Assembly: GCA_026168805.1 (NCBI GenBank)
Contig: JAPFDS010000005.1
Coordinates: 1-44,983, forward strand
DNA from: Caryophanales bacterium
GTDB taxonomy: Bacteria > Bacillota > Bacilli > Bacillales > Amphibacillaceae
Direction: 5' to 3'
DNA: 44,983 bases
Shown: positions 8,802-16,881 of the stretch, one piece after another
Layout of the letters: each line of letters begins with the position of its first letter
Position numbering within the stretch: position 1 is the first letter of the stretch
Notes under the pieces: model-generated
What the model saw: the letters and a program-made list of their open reading frames with translations, nothing else
The model's database searches: none
What the model was told of the DNA's origin: nothing
Program-made: the position numbers and the translations under genes

Positions 8802-10169
8802 ATGCATCTAAATCACCACCATAAGCATAAGTTTAGAAATTTATCAGCGGTACAATTACTGCTTTCTTTTTACTTTTTAGCAGTAATCGGTTCAACGATT
8901 TTATTATTATTACCAGTTGCTTATTTGCCAGGAGTATCAGTACAATTTATTGATGTTCTTTTTACTGCAGTGAGTGCTTTAAGTGTAACGGGTTTAAGTA
9001 CGATTACAATTGTTGATACATATAGCACGACAGGGATTGTATTTTTAGTCCTTATTCTTCAATTGGGTGCTGTAGGTGTAATGGCAATCGGCACATTTGT
9101 TTGGATGTTACTGGGGAAAAAAGTGAGTGTTAGAGAGCGCAGACTCATCATGACCGATCAAAATCAGACGACATTTGGTGGTGTCGTAAAGCTTATTCAG
9201 CAAATTATACTTGTCCTTTTTATTATAGAAGTTGTCAGTACAATTATCTTTACCTTATATTATTTAAAGTATTTTCCAACATTAGGTGAAGCATTTATAA
9301 ATGGTCTTTTCAGTACTGTTAGTGCAATCTCAAATGGCGGATTCGATATTACTGGAAGCTCGCTCATATCTTATCAAAATGACTATTTTATTCAAATCAT
9401 GACAATGATATTGATTATTATTGGAGCTATAGGATTTCCAGTGCTTGTAGAAGTGAAAGAATTTATTATGACGCCTAAAAAGAATCGTCGATTTTACCGA
9501 TTCAGTTTATTTACAAAAGTAACTACTACAACATTTGCTTTATTGATTGTTGTGGGAACCATTGTTATTTACTTAATAGATATGAATTATTTCTTTAAAG
9601 GGGTCGCTGCTGATCAAACCTTTTTCCAGTCTTTATTTCAATCTGTTACAACAAGAAGTGGGGGCCTGTCTACAATCCCTGTAGAGGAATTAAGAGAGCA
9701 AAATCATCATTTTATGTCGATTTTAATGTTCATTGGTGCATCTCCAAGTAGTGCAGGTGGGGGTATTCGAACAACAACGTTTGCATTAGTTGTTATATTT
9801 GTTATTACATATGCACGTGGAGGAAAGGGAATACGTTTATTTAGAAGAGAAATATATGACCAGGATTTACAAAAAGCAGTTACAGTATTATTGATGGCTA
9901 TTGGATTGATCACGAGTTCTTTATTTATCATATCTCTTATTGAACCATCCTTTAGCATCACTCAAATATTATTTGAAGTTACATCTGCATTTGGAACAGT
10001 CGGTTTATCTCTTGGAATTACAGAAGAATTAACGATTGTTAGTAAATGTATTCTAATGCTTTTAATGTTTATTGGCCGTGTAGGAGTGATTACATTCTTA
10101 TTTATGTTCACTCGAAATCCAAAACCCGAAGCTTACAGACTTCCTAAAGAACGAATTATTATTGGATAA
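8802..10169 (+). CDS. KtrB/KtrD-type potassium channel subunit (TrkH family)
   Basis: Membrane subunit of a Ktr potassium uptake system, 455 residues. Four pore-loop repeats can be read: SALSVTGLSTI, SAISNGGFDI, SVTTRSGGLSTI and SAFGTVGLSLG; the Gly in each forms the selectivity filter in this family. The gating-loop region PSSAGGGIRTTTF is also present. The His-rich N-terminus (MHLNHHHKHKF) is odd but has good ribosome-site support (GAGGAG). A cytosolic RCK partner is not adjacent, but a KtrC-like gene lies at 27624, as in the split KtrC/KtrD arrangement of B. subtilis. Solo transcription is likely, ending at a strong terminator. Confidence 0.92.
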   Translation: MHLNHHHKHKFRNLSAVQLLLSFYFLAVIGSTILLLLPVAYLPGVSVQFIDVLFTAVSALSVTGLSTITIVDTYSTTGIVFLVLILQLGAVGVMAIGTFVWMLLGKKVSVRERRLIMTDQNQTTFGGVVKLIQQIILVLFIIEVVSTIIFTLYYLKYFPTLGEAFINGLFSTVSAISNGGFDITGSSLISYQNDYFIQIMTMILIIIGAIGFPVLVEVKEFIMTPKKNRRFYRFSLFTKVTTTTFALLIVVGTIVIYLIDMNYFFKGVAADQTFFQSLFQSVTTRSGGLSTIPVEELREQNHHFMSILMFIGASPSSAGGGIRTTTFALVVIFVITYARGGKGIRLFRREIYDQDLQKAVTVLLMAIGLITSSLFIISLIEPSFSITQILFEVTSAFGTVGLSLGITEELTIVSKCILMLLMFIGRVGVITFLFMFTRNPKPEAYRLPKERIIIG

Positions 10170-10170
10170 A

Positions 10171-10206
10171 AAATTTCCATGCGTAGAGTAGAACGCATGG
10201 AAATTT
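10171..10206. terminator. Bidirectional terminator between the Ktr gene and the htrA-like gene
   Basis: A perfect 14-base inverted repeat (10171-10184 and 10193-10206) with an eight-base loop and A/T ends that supply a U-tract on either strand. It lies between two convergent genes. Confidence 0.85.
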
Positions 10207-10211
10207 ATATT

Positions 10212-11348
10212 TTATTCATCGATTTCATACGAAAGTATTTTTACTTGGTCATTTTCTAATCCAATGATGAACGTGTATGAATGGTGTTGTTCACTTTTTT
10301 CATCATCATCAACTTCTTTAGTGGTAATGGTCACATCTACGGTAATTTCAACTTGATGATCGTCCGTGTTTGTTTCAACAGGGTCATCATAAGATAGTGT
10401 TGTATGATGAATATATGAATCACGAAAATCTACATATGACAGTTGCGCTTGAACATCACTTCCAAACAATGTATACGCGCTAATATAATCTCTCATTTTG
10501 ATACCTTCAAAAAAGTAATCCATGATATACATAGCATCCTCTTTTAGGTTTTCCTCATCAAAATTCTCAAGTCGATCATCAACTTCAGGAATTTCTAAAT
10601 CATCATTAACCGCTTCGTCAGACCATTGATATAATGTGTCAATGACCTGAGAAATAGGGATACTAAACCCTATGATCCCATCATCCGTACCAACAGCATT
10701 AATGCCAACCACTTCGCCGGTATCCTTGTGTATTAATGGGCCACCACTATTCCCTTGTGTAATTTGAGCCGATATTTGATAGGCATTTGCATACGTATAT
10801 CCGTCTACTTCTAAATTACGATCAAGACCAGAAATAATCCCAACGGTTACCGTGTTTTGAAACCCATGTGGGCTTCCTAAGGCAATAATATCATCACCAA
10901 TCTCCATAGTCCCTTCTTCATTTATTTGTAAATGAGAATTACTAGCTAACTGTGGGACTCTTAGGACAGCTACGTCTGTATCTTCTCCAATACCAATAAC
11001 AGCTGCAGGATATATATGAGCATTAGCGGTTCGAACATAAATCACTTCAGCATCTTTTACGACGTGAGCATTTGTGACAATGTCTCCTTTCTCATTATAT
11101 ATAAATCCCGATCCTGATCTAGAACTTTGGTTGGTTTCCACTTCTATGGATACTACATTTTTTTCAGTTTCATGAATAATTGTTTTTAAATCGAGTTCAT
11201 CATTATTATTACTAACTTCGCTTAAAATTGGGTCTGAAACAACTGTTTCTTTTGTGTTCCAGTAGTTTGAAACAAAGAACAGTCCTAAAATACCGAGCAA
11301 GATAATTCCTACTGAACAAAGTGCAGGTAGTTTCCATTTTCTTTTCAT
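10212..11348 (-). CDS. HtrA/DegP-like membrane-anchored serine protease lacking a PDZ domain
   Basis: 378 residues with one N-terminal membrane segment (about residues 8-28) that places the rest outside the cell. The trypsin-like S1C domain (about 55-240) has the full triad: His95 (TNAHVV), Asp125 (DTDVAVL) and Ser201 (QGNSGGPL). The usual C-terminal PDZ domain is missing. Instead, about 110 residues form an acidic domain (about 265-378) with an alternating strand pattern resembling NTF2-like or TcaA-type extracellular domains (inference). It follows the zinc-ribbon gene by 37 bases, so the two probably act together. Likely role is surface protein quality control or signalling. Confidence 0.85.
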   Translation of the reverse strand: MKRKWKLPALCSVGIILLGILGLFFVSNYWNTKETVVSDPILSEVSNNNDELDLKTIIHETEKNVVSIEVETNQSSRSGSGFIYNEKGDIVTNAHVVKDAEVIYVRTANAHIYPAAVIGIGEDTDVAVLRVPQLASNSHLQINEEGTMEIGDDIIALGSPHGFQNTVTVGIISGLDRNLEVDGYTYANAYQISAQITQGNSGGPLIHKDTGEVVGINAVGTDDGIIGFSIPISQVIDTLYQWSDEAVNDDLEIPEVDDRLENFDEENLKEDAMYIMDYFFEGIKMRDYISAYTLFGSDVQAQLSYVDFRDSYIHHTTLSYDDPVETNTDDHQVEITVDVTITTKEVDDDEKSEQHHSYTFIIGLENDQVKILSYEIDE

Positions 11349-11385
11349 GTTATCTACTCCGATCTGTAAAATGGTGTTCCGATGT

Positions 11386-12546
11386 TTAGTCTACATACCA
11401 TGTAATTTTATTTACGTTGACTAAAATATCTGTATCCTCTATATCAAGGTCATAGTGCGTAAACTCAAAATTACCATCTTCATCTGGATATAGAATTTCC
11501 GGGAACACGAACACTCGATTTGTCTCAAAAGGTTCGTTGCCTTTTGTATACAATTCGTATTCTACAAACACGGAAGTGATTGGAACAGTTGCAGCACTTT
11601 TAACTTTTCCATTGACAATTATATTCCCTTGCTCATTATAATCTACTTCAACATGGTCTAACTTTATTGCGTCGTTGCGATTATGTTGATCTTCTTCCTC
11701 GGCAATGGTTACGGCTTGTTCAATGCGCTCTTGTTGAGCTGTTTCAAAAGCAGATTTCTCTTTCGCTATCGTTGTTTTTAAACCTTGTAACTTTGTGGAA
11801 TCAGAAGCGTATTTTAATCCATCATCTACAATTAATAATGCGTCATTAAATTGATTGTTATTTAAATGATCACTTGCTTTTGCAAATGTATAATCAACAA
11901 TTTCTTCTCGGATTTCTTCAGCAATTCGAATGCCATCATCATTACTAATGGATTCAGCATCCCATAATAGTATTTTTAATTTGTCTACAGATGGGCTATT
12001 AGCAAGCTTTTCTTCAATTTCTGCAAGTTCTATCTTGTCTCTTTCAGTAGCTAATTTATTCAAATAATCATTTACAGCTTGTCCTTGTAAATGATCGAAT
12101 TCATTTTCAAATGTATCTATTTTTTCAAGAGCTTCTTTGTATTGTTTATCTTTTATCAAAGCAGGAATATCTTCTAATCCGCGCTCAATTTCTTCAGCGA
12201 TTTCTAAAAAGTCATGAGCGATACGTGCTTGTTTAAAAGATGTGTGATAGGAAAGTGAGACTTCGAATTCATTGAGAGCATCTTCATATTTTTTCTCTTC
12301 AATATAATCAGCACCAAGCGTATAATGATGTTTTGCTTGCTCATACTTCGTTTGTAAAATTAGAAAATAAAACAAAGAAATGAAAAGAGTCAGTGCTGCA
12401 ATTCCAATTGGCATGAACCACCACTTATTAAATTGTTTCGTTTCTTTTAAACGTTCATCTAGGTCAATTGGAAGTTTTTTACCGCACGTAACGCAGAAAT
12501 GTTCATTTTCATGAATAGCTGCCCCGCAATGTGGACAATGAAACAT
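11386..12546 (-). CDS. Zinc-ribbon, single-pass membrane protein with repeat-rich extracellular part
   Basis: 386 residues. The first 25 hold a zinc ribbon with two CxxC pairs (CPHCG and CVTCG). A membrane segment lies at about 43-66. Next comes a long helical region (about 70-285) with TPR-like pairs such as YIEEKKYEDALNEFE and LNNNQFNDALLIVDDGL. A C-terminal beta domain (about 290-386) has an FxLYD-like look (VFVEYELYTKGNEPFETNRV). The zinc ribbon should be cytoplasmic and the repeats outside. It is the first gene of a pair with the HtrA-like protease. Related zinc-ribbon membrane proteins (TcaA/YvbJ type) affect envelope stress; that link is inference. Confidence 0.75.
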   Translation of the reverse strand: MFHCPHCGAAIHENEHFCVTCGKKLPIDLDERLKETKQFNKWWFMPIGIAALTLFISLFYFLILQTKYEQAKHHYTLGADYIEEKKYEDALNEFEVSLSYHTSFKQARIAHDFLEIAEEIERGLEDIPALIKDKQYKEALEKIDTFENEFDHLQGQAVNDYLNKLATERDKIELAEIEEKLANSPSVDKLKILLWDAESISNDDGIRIAEEIREEIVDYTFAKASDHLNNNQFNDALLIVDDGLKYASDSTKLQGLKTTIAKEKSAFETAQQERIEQAVTIAEEEDQHNRNDAIKLDHVEVDYNEQGNIIVNGKVKSAATVPITSVFVEYELYTKGNEPFETNRVFVFPEILYPDEDGNFEFTHYDLDIEDTDILVNVNKITWYVD

Positions 12547-12724
12547 ATGTACCCACCGCCTTTGTTATTCTCGTTGAATGTTTTAATAATACGTATGGAT
12601 ATAGATGATTTTCACAAGAATGAAATTTGTTTGGATTTCAATTGTATGTACTTTTCGTATAGTATATTTTACAATGACTTGAGAAGAATAGCTATACATT
12701 CTTTATTTTATATCGTTTTCTTGC

Positions 12725-12730
12725 TATAAT
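12725..12730 (+). promoter_or_regulatory. Extended -10 promoter for the 28-residue peptide gene
   Basis: TATAAT preceded by TG and one base (TTGCTATAAT) forms an extended -10 element. No good -35 box is seen at 17-18 bases. The predicted transcript starts about 60 bases before the small ORF at 12796. Confidence 0.5.
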
Positions 12731-12795
12731 GATTTTAGGATACGTATCGCACGAATTACATATTTTATTCTCATATAGAAATGGGGGAGTATACG

Positions 12796-12882
12796 ATGTT
12801 AGAATTCGGAACTATTTTAGGTGTCATTTGCTTCGCTGTTTTAGCATTAAACATCGGATATTGCTTATTTGACAACGAATAA
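12796..12882 (+). CDS. Small single-pass membrane peptide (28 residues)
   Basis: The frame encodes a 28-residue peptide beginning MLEFGTILGVICFAVL and ending CLFDNE. A strong ribosome site (GGGGGAG) lies before the ATG and an extended -10 promoter lies upstream. It has a short polar start, one hydrophobic helix of about 18 residues and an acidic tail. It stands alone between the zinc-ribbon gene (minus) and signal peptidase (minus). I do not recognise a family. Signals for transcription and translation are good, but coding is not proven without homologues. Confidence 0.55.
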   Translation: MLEFGTILGVICFAVLALNIGYCLFDNE

Positions 12883-12917
12883 TTATCAAGGTTTTGAAAT
12901 CTGAAAGTGCATCCTGT

Positions 12918-12944
12918 CAGAGTAGATATCTTTCATCTACTCTG
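12918..12944. repeat. Perfect 10-bp inverted repeat, hairpin without U-tract
   Basis: CAGAGTAGAT and ATCTACTCTG are separated by seven bases, with imperfect pairing continuing about 11 bases on each side. It lies between the small peptide gene and the 3' end of the signal peptidase gene. No run of T follows on either strand, so it is not a canonical terminator; it may protect 3' ends. Confidence 0.6.
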
Positions 12945-12971
12945 CTAGATACACTCTGCAAAGGATCCCGT

Positions 12972-13502
12972 CTACTTCGTTCGAGACCACTCACCAACAG
13001 GAAAATAAATAAACTCTGAGCGACCGATGATTTCATCCTCCTCAATTAAACCTAAACCATTCCTACTATCTTTACTTACTGCACGATTATCACCCAATAC
13101 AAAATAATGTTCATTAGGAATAAAATATGGACCGAAATTACCCGTATGTTCATTAGAATCTTCATTTAGATAACTCTGTTCAGAAGGTTGATCATCTATA
13201 TAAAGGATATGATTTTTCATTTCGATTTTCTCACCTGGTAGAGCGACAATTCGTTTTACATAATTTTTAAAAGGTCTTTTTATAATGACAACATCTCCGC
13301 GGTCTGGACTACCGATGAGGTAAACAAATTTATTATAGACGATACGCTCGCCGTCTACTAATGTCGGTTCCATACTTTCACCTTCGACGATAGAAGTTGA
13401 TAAAACAAAAGATTTAACAATTAAAGCAAGTACAACCGCTACTACAATCACCTTCAGCAGTTCTATCCACTCTAATTTACTCTTTGTACGCTTTCGAGAC
13501 AT
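12972..13502 (-). CDS. Type I signal peptidase (SipS/SipT family)
   Basis: Cleaves signal peptides from secreted preproteins at the outer face of the membrane. 176 residues with one N-terminal membrane anchor (about 12-34). The catalytic pair is Ser43 (GESMEPTL) and Lys83 (YVKRIVALPG), and the GDNRAVSKDSR box is near the C-terminus. The start at 13502 is set by AAAGGAGG eight bases upstream; the frame remains open further upstream but without a ribosome site. Length is typical of the short Gram-positive enzymes. B. subtilis has several paralogues, so I do not name it more exactly. Confidence 0.95.
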   Translation of the reverse strand: MSRKRTKSKLEWIELLKVIVVAVVLALIVKSFVLSTSIVEGESMEPTLVDGERIVYNKFVYLIGSPDRGDVVIIKRPFKNYVKRIVALPGEKIEMKNHILYIDDQPSEQSYLNEDSNEHTGNFGPYFIPNEHYFVLGDNRAVSKDSRNGLGLIEEDEIIGRSEFIYFPVGEWSRTK

Positions 13503-13788
13503 GAATGCCGCCTCCTTTACACAACAGTTATATTCATAATACCATAGTACATTTGTTGATTCGAGTTTACACCACAGGTAATAGAAAGTACATACATTTT
13601 TATACTCATACATAACAACTCATGTTACTATTTACAATATCAGCTACAAATACACAGTACTTTATTGCTGCCTACAGATTAGAACTGATTAGATATTTGT
13701 GCATTCATCCAAGGTTTATTAGGAAAGTAGGAGCACTATAAATATTAAAGTCATGCACATAAACAAAGGAGGAACTATTAAGAATATC

Positions 13789-13947
13789 ATGGAAGATGCT
13801 AATCAATTATTAGAGAAAATCGAGAGAATAAGAAATGAAATGATGCAATTAGCGCTTCAAAAAGGATTCCAGGATAAAGAAGTCATTGGTTTAAGTCAAG
13901 AATTAGACAAGCTCTTAAATAAATATAATCGTTTGAAGCGCTCCTAA
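13789..13947 (+). CDS. Spo0E-like sporulation regulatory phosphatase
   Basis: 52-residue helical hairpin protein of the Spo0E family, whose members remove phosphate from Spo0A and delay sporulation. The family signature SQELDKLLNKY is present near the C-terminus and follows a first helix (LLEKIERIRNEMMQLAL). The ATG at 13789 lies 16 bases after AAAGGAGG, which is long; an ATT at 13777 or the in-frame ATG at 13753 (no ribosome site) are alternatives. A short inverted repeat (13964-13980) follows the gene but has only a weak T-rich tail. Substrate is inferred from the family. Confidence 0.82.
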   Translation: MEDANQLLEKIERIRNEMMQLALQKGFQDKEVIGLSQELDKLLNKYNRLKRS

Positions 13948-14004
13948 AATAAACGTATCCATTATGAACGAGATGTTCATTTAGTTTGATGATAGAAGAG
14001 AACT

Positions 14005-14907
14005 TTAATTCGACGTATTGGCATGTATTGCATCCTTTGATTGTTGCCACTGCGTATATACAACAGCAGCTAAAATAAAGAGCATTCCGAGAAATTGATA
14101 GAACGTGAAAATTTCTTTAAAAATAAAAATACCAATCAGAGTTGCTACAATAGGTTCAATGGTACTTACAATAGCCGCTTTAGAAGCTTCTATTAGCTGT
14201 AAGCCGTATGTATATAATAAAAAGGCTACGGCTGTAGGCAATAAACCAAGGCCAATTGCAAGGAATAAAACCTTTGGGTTCGTTAAATACGCTACTTTTT
14301 CTTGGTAAGGGAAAAAGGGTACCATTGCAACTGCAGCAACAATAAAGGTATATAAAGTTACCGTCATACTTGTATATTTCCTGAGAGCAAACTTTCCAAA
14401 TATACTATAAAGTGAAAAACCAAAGCCTGCACTGAGTCCAAAAAGAATAGCTTTTATATTCCATTGCTCTGGAGCGAATGGGAGTAATCCAGCGACGAGG
14501 CATACACCAATAAATGTAGTGATTAGAGCCCCGATCACAAATTTAGTAATCGGTTCTTTAAATAAAAAGAAAGACAATATCGTTACAAAAGCTGGTGCAG
14601 TATATAAAAGCGTTGTTGCAATAGGTAGTGTTGAAATTTCAATAGCAGAAAATAAACTGTAATTAAAAAATAAAATGCTGCATATTCCAGTACCCAAAAA
14701 ATACAAAATATCTTTCAATGATGCTAAACGAAATGTTTTGGGGGATGTGCATATGAAATAAATAGATAATAATATAGCAGTAGACCAAACACGAAGTGTA
14801 ACTACCTCCATTGGAGTAAATCCAAAAGCATATAAATGTTTTACATACCAGCCGATTGTTCCCCACAATGCAGCCCCTAAAGCAATTAGAAAAATTGGTC
14901 TCCTCAT
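14005..14907 (-). CDS. EamA-family (DMT superfamily) transporter
   Basis: 300 residues with about ten membrane segments arranged as two EamA repeats. The first begins IALGAALWGTIGWYVKH and the second NIKAILFGLSAGFGFSLYSIFGKFAL. The conserved second-repeat motif EASKAAIVSTIEPIVATLIG is visible. The start at 14907 is fixed by AAGGAG; a longer open frame upstream lacks a ribosome site. Such proteins export or import small metabolites such as amino acids. The substrate cannot be told, and no neighbour gives a clue. Confidence 0.9.
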   Translation of the reverse strand: MRRPIFLIALGAALWGTIGWYVKHLYAFGFTPMEVVTLRVWSTAILLSIYFICTSPKTFRLASLKDILYFLGTGICSILFFNYSLFSAIEISTLPIATTLLYTAPAFVTILSFFLFKEPITKFVIGALITTFIGVCLVAGLLPFAPEQWNIKAILFGLSAGFGFSLYSIFGKFALRKYTSMTVTLYTFIVAAVAMVPFFPYQEKVAYLTNPKVLFLAIGLGLLPTAVAFLLYTYGLQLIEASKAAIVSTIEPIVATLIGIFIFKEIFTFYQFLGMLFILAAVVYTQWQQSKDAIHANTSN

Positions 14908-15041
14908 GAATAGTCTCCTTACTAAATTGTTTTCAACCAAATTGACTTCGTATAAAGTACGTTTTTGAAAGTCATTCAACCGTATAGAACTAGAAATACA
15001 TGTCTATCCTATATGAGAAGGACTCAAAAAGGATGAGAGAT

Positions 15042-15386
15042 ATGATAGATTTGAAGTTTTTATATTTTTTTGAGGTGGACATGTTGTTTTTTAACTGGAA
15101 AAGTAATCTGATGACGTACGGTCTTTTAATCTTTAGTATCATAGTTTTGTATGTAATGACATTTTATATTATTCGGTTAGCCATATCTTTGGAACTTATA
15201 CAAACGCTCACATATATATTTACGATATTATTACTTGTCATTGGTGTATATGTGTACTCGAATGTTGTAGGTGACATACACATTAAGCAGATGTTGAAGC
15301 TCGTATTTGAGAGTATAACTATTTTTGGTGGTCTGTTATTCCTCTACATGGCTTTTCGAACGATTATCAATAAGAATAAAACATAG
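15042..15386 (+). CDS. Unrecognised membrane protein
   Basis: About 114 residues with three or four hydrophobic segments (roughly 35-60, 65-85 and 95-115 counted from the ATG at 15042) and a basic tail (RTIINKNKT). I do not recognise the family. The start is uncertain: ATG codons at 15000, 15033, 15042 and 15081 are in frame. AAAAAGG is well spaced for 15042, and GAGGTGG lies close before 15081. It is divergent from the EamA gene and stands alone before the ykyB gene on the other strand. Confidence 0.55.
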   Translation: MIDLKFLYFFEVDMLFFNWKSNLMTYGLLIFSIIVLYVMTFYIIRLAISLELIQTLTYIFTILLLVIGVYVYSNVVGDIHIKQMLKLVFESITIFGGLLFLYMAFRTIINKNKT

Positions 15387-15423
15387 ATACGCACAAGTGT
15401 TCATTTTTATGTAATCACGTCCA

Positions 15424-15446
15424 CCACTACAATACGATTGTAGTGG
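15424..15446. repeat. Perfect 10-bp inverted repeat with a three-base loop
   Basis: CCACTACAAT and ATTGTAGTGG flank ACG. It sits between the 3' end of the unknown membrane protein gene (plus) and the 3' end of ykyB (minus). There is no T-run on either side, so it may be a transcript-end stabiliser rather than a terminator. Confidence 0.55.
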
Positions 15447-15490
15447 CTTGGCGATAGATGTTATGAAGTACATAAATGACTCATCTTTGC

Positions 15491-15961
15491 TTAAAAATGT
15501 CGATGTGGTTTCGTTGGTGGCCACTCCATTTTACCAAGAGATGAAGGGGTGTAATAAGATGAACGAGTGTGTTCATGCTGGGTGCGTTTCTTTTTTGGTT
15601 CCCATCCTATATAAGCATATAACATCCGCTTTGCTTTTCCCAAGGGCATTTTAGAACGTGGATTTCTATATGTGTGATCTAGGGAACCTAGATGTTCATA
15701 GTGTTCAAAGTCTTCTTTCGATGGCAAAATATGGAAGTAATAATTAGCCACTTGGATAAGTAATGTAGAGTGTTGGTTACTTAATTTTGGATGATCGGAA
15801 AAGTGCATACCGATTTTTTTGGCTCTTTTTGCCTCTAGCATTAAGCGAATGGCTTCCTTCTTTAAATGATAGAGATGTTGTGGCTCTGGAGCTGTTTTTG
15901 CATGTCTATTAACAGTATAAATAGCTTCAGCAAGTTCTTGTGTTGAGGCTACATTGCTCAA
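15491..15961 (-). CDS. ykyB: YkyB family protein
   Basis: 156 residues, basic and histidine-rich, matching the YkyB family of Bacilli. Recognisable stretches are TQELAEAIYTVNRHAKTAPEP at the N-terminus (key residues AIYTVNRHAKTA) and FHILPSKEDFEHYEHLGSLD later. The start is a TTG at 15961, placed eight bases after a perfect AAAGGAGG, with no ATG nearby in frame. In B. subtilis ykyB is next to the yku cluster, and ykuE and ykuL follow here. The function is not known. No membrane segment. Confidence 0.85.
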   Translation of the reverse strand: MSNVASTQELAEAIYTVNRHAKTAPEPQHLYHLKKEAIRLMLEAKRAKKIGMHFSDHPKLSNQHSTLLIQVANYYFHILPSKEDFEHYEHLGSLDHTYRNPRSKMPLGKAKRMLYAYIGWEPKKKRTQHEHTRSSYYTPSSLGKMEWPPTKPHRHF

Positions 15962-16105
15962 TTACATATCCTCCTTTGGCATGAAATTTATATATTGCTA
16001 GTTTACCGCATAGGTTGTCTACATGCAAATGAATAACTTTAAAGCGAACCTTTATATAAAGGGGAATACGTTAGAAAAGAAGTTTAAATGATATCACTTG
16101 ATACA

Positions 16106-16153
16106 CGTAAAAAGCCAGCCTTTCTCTTATTGAGAGGAGGCTGGCTTTTTACG
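16106..16153 (-). terminator. Strong rho-independent terminator after the SCO1-like gene
   Basis: A 16-base perfect inverted repeat, CGTAAAAAGCCAGCCT with its complement, contains a smaller inner hairpin. The ends give a T-run on both strands. On the minus strand it follows the SCO1-like stop by about 35 bases. Confidence 0.85.
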
Positions 16154-16188
16154 TCTATAGAAACAATACCTATATCACTACATTTCTT

Positions 16189-16794
16189 TTACTTTTTATC
16201 GTTAATATAATCTACAATTGCTTCCATGTTTTCGTATTGTGTCCCATCAAAGCGGTTGATCACTTGTCCATCAGGAGCAATGATGAAAAAGCTAACTGTG
16301 TGGTTGATCTGATCTGTACCTTCTTCTTCTTGAAGGCCGGATTTAAATGAATCTAGAGAAAACTCAACGATATCATCGTATTCGTATCCGGTTAAAAAGT
16401 GCGCATTTGAAAATTCAATTCCTCTTGTTTCACCGTATTCTTTAAGAACATCTGGTGTATCTCTATCAGGATCTACACTAAAGGAAATTAATGTGACATC
16501 ATCTTCTAGTCCTTCTTCTTGTAAAAGCTCTTGTAACTTAGCTTTGTTTGATGTCATTGGCGGACAGACAGATGTACAGTTCGTAAAAATAAAGTCTGCT
16601 ACCCAAAACTTTCCATCCAAATCTGATTTTTCAACCGTATTCCCATCTTGGTCCGTAAATGAAAAGTCTTCTATTTCTAAATCGGCTAGCATTGGGTCGT
16701 CAACTTCATATGTCTTTTCAGAACATGCACTAACGATCGTCAATATAGCTGCTATTGTAATCAAGAACATCATTTTCTTTCGTATATGTAACAT
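16189..16794 (-). CDS. SCO1/SenC-family lipoprotein (copper chaperone for cytochrome oxidase)
   Basis: 201 residues. Signal peptide with lipobox VSAC (Cys24) anchors it on the outer face of the membrane. The thioredoxin-like domain has the SCO copper motif Cys73-x3-Cys77 (FTNCTSVCPPM), the SFSVDPDRDTP strand-loop and the distal His (NHTVSFFIIAPDG). Family members deliver copper to the CuA site of cytochrome c oxidase. GGAGGATAATAT precedes the ATG. It lies 87 bases after ykuE on the same strand and before a strong terminator. Confidence 0.93.
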   Translation of the reverse strand: MLHIRKKMMFLITIAAILTIVSACSEKTYEVDDPMLADLEIEDFSFTDQDGNTVEKSDLDGKFWVADFIFTNCTSVCPPMTSNKAKLQELLQEEGLEDDVTLISFSVDPDRDTPDVLKEYGETRGIEFSNAHFLTGYEYDDIVEFSLDSFKSGLQEEEGTDQINHTVSFFIIAPDGQVINRFDGTQYENMEAIVDYINDKK

Positions 16795-16881
16795 ATATTA
16801 TCCTCCATTCCTTCTTTTTCTATATCCTACCATAAGACTAGGGGCGAACATACAATCAACTATGAACGAAAAAGAACATTT

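Noticed and set aside
15448-15654. Open frame of 68 codons on the plus strand overlapping ykyB
   Set aside because: Antisense to ykyB, which has family similarity and a strong ribosome site.
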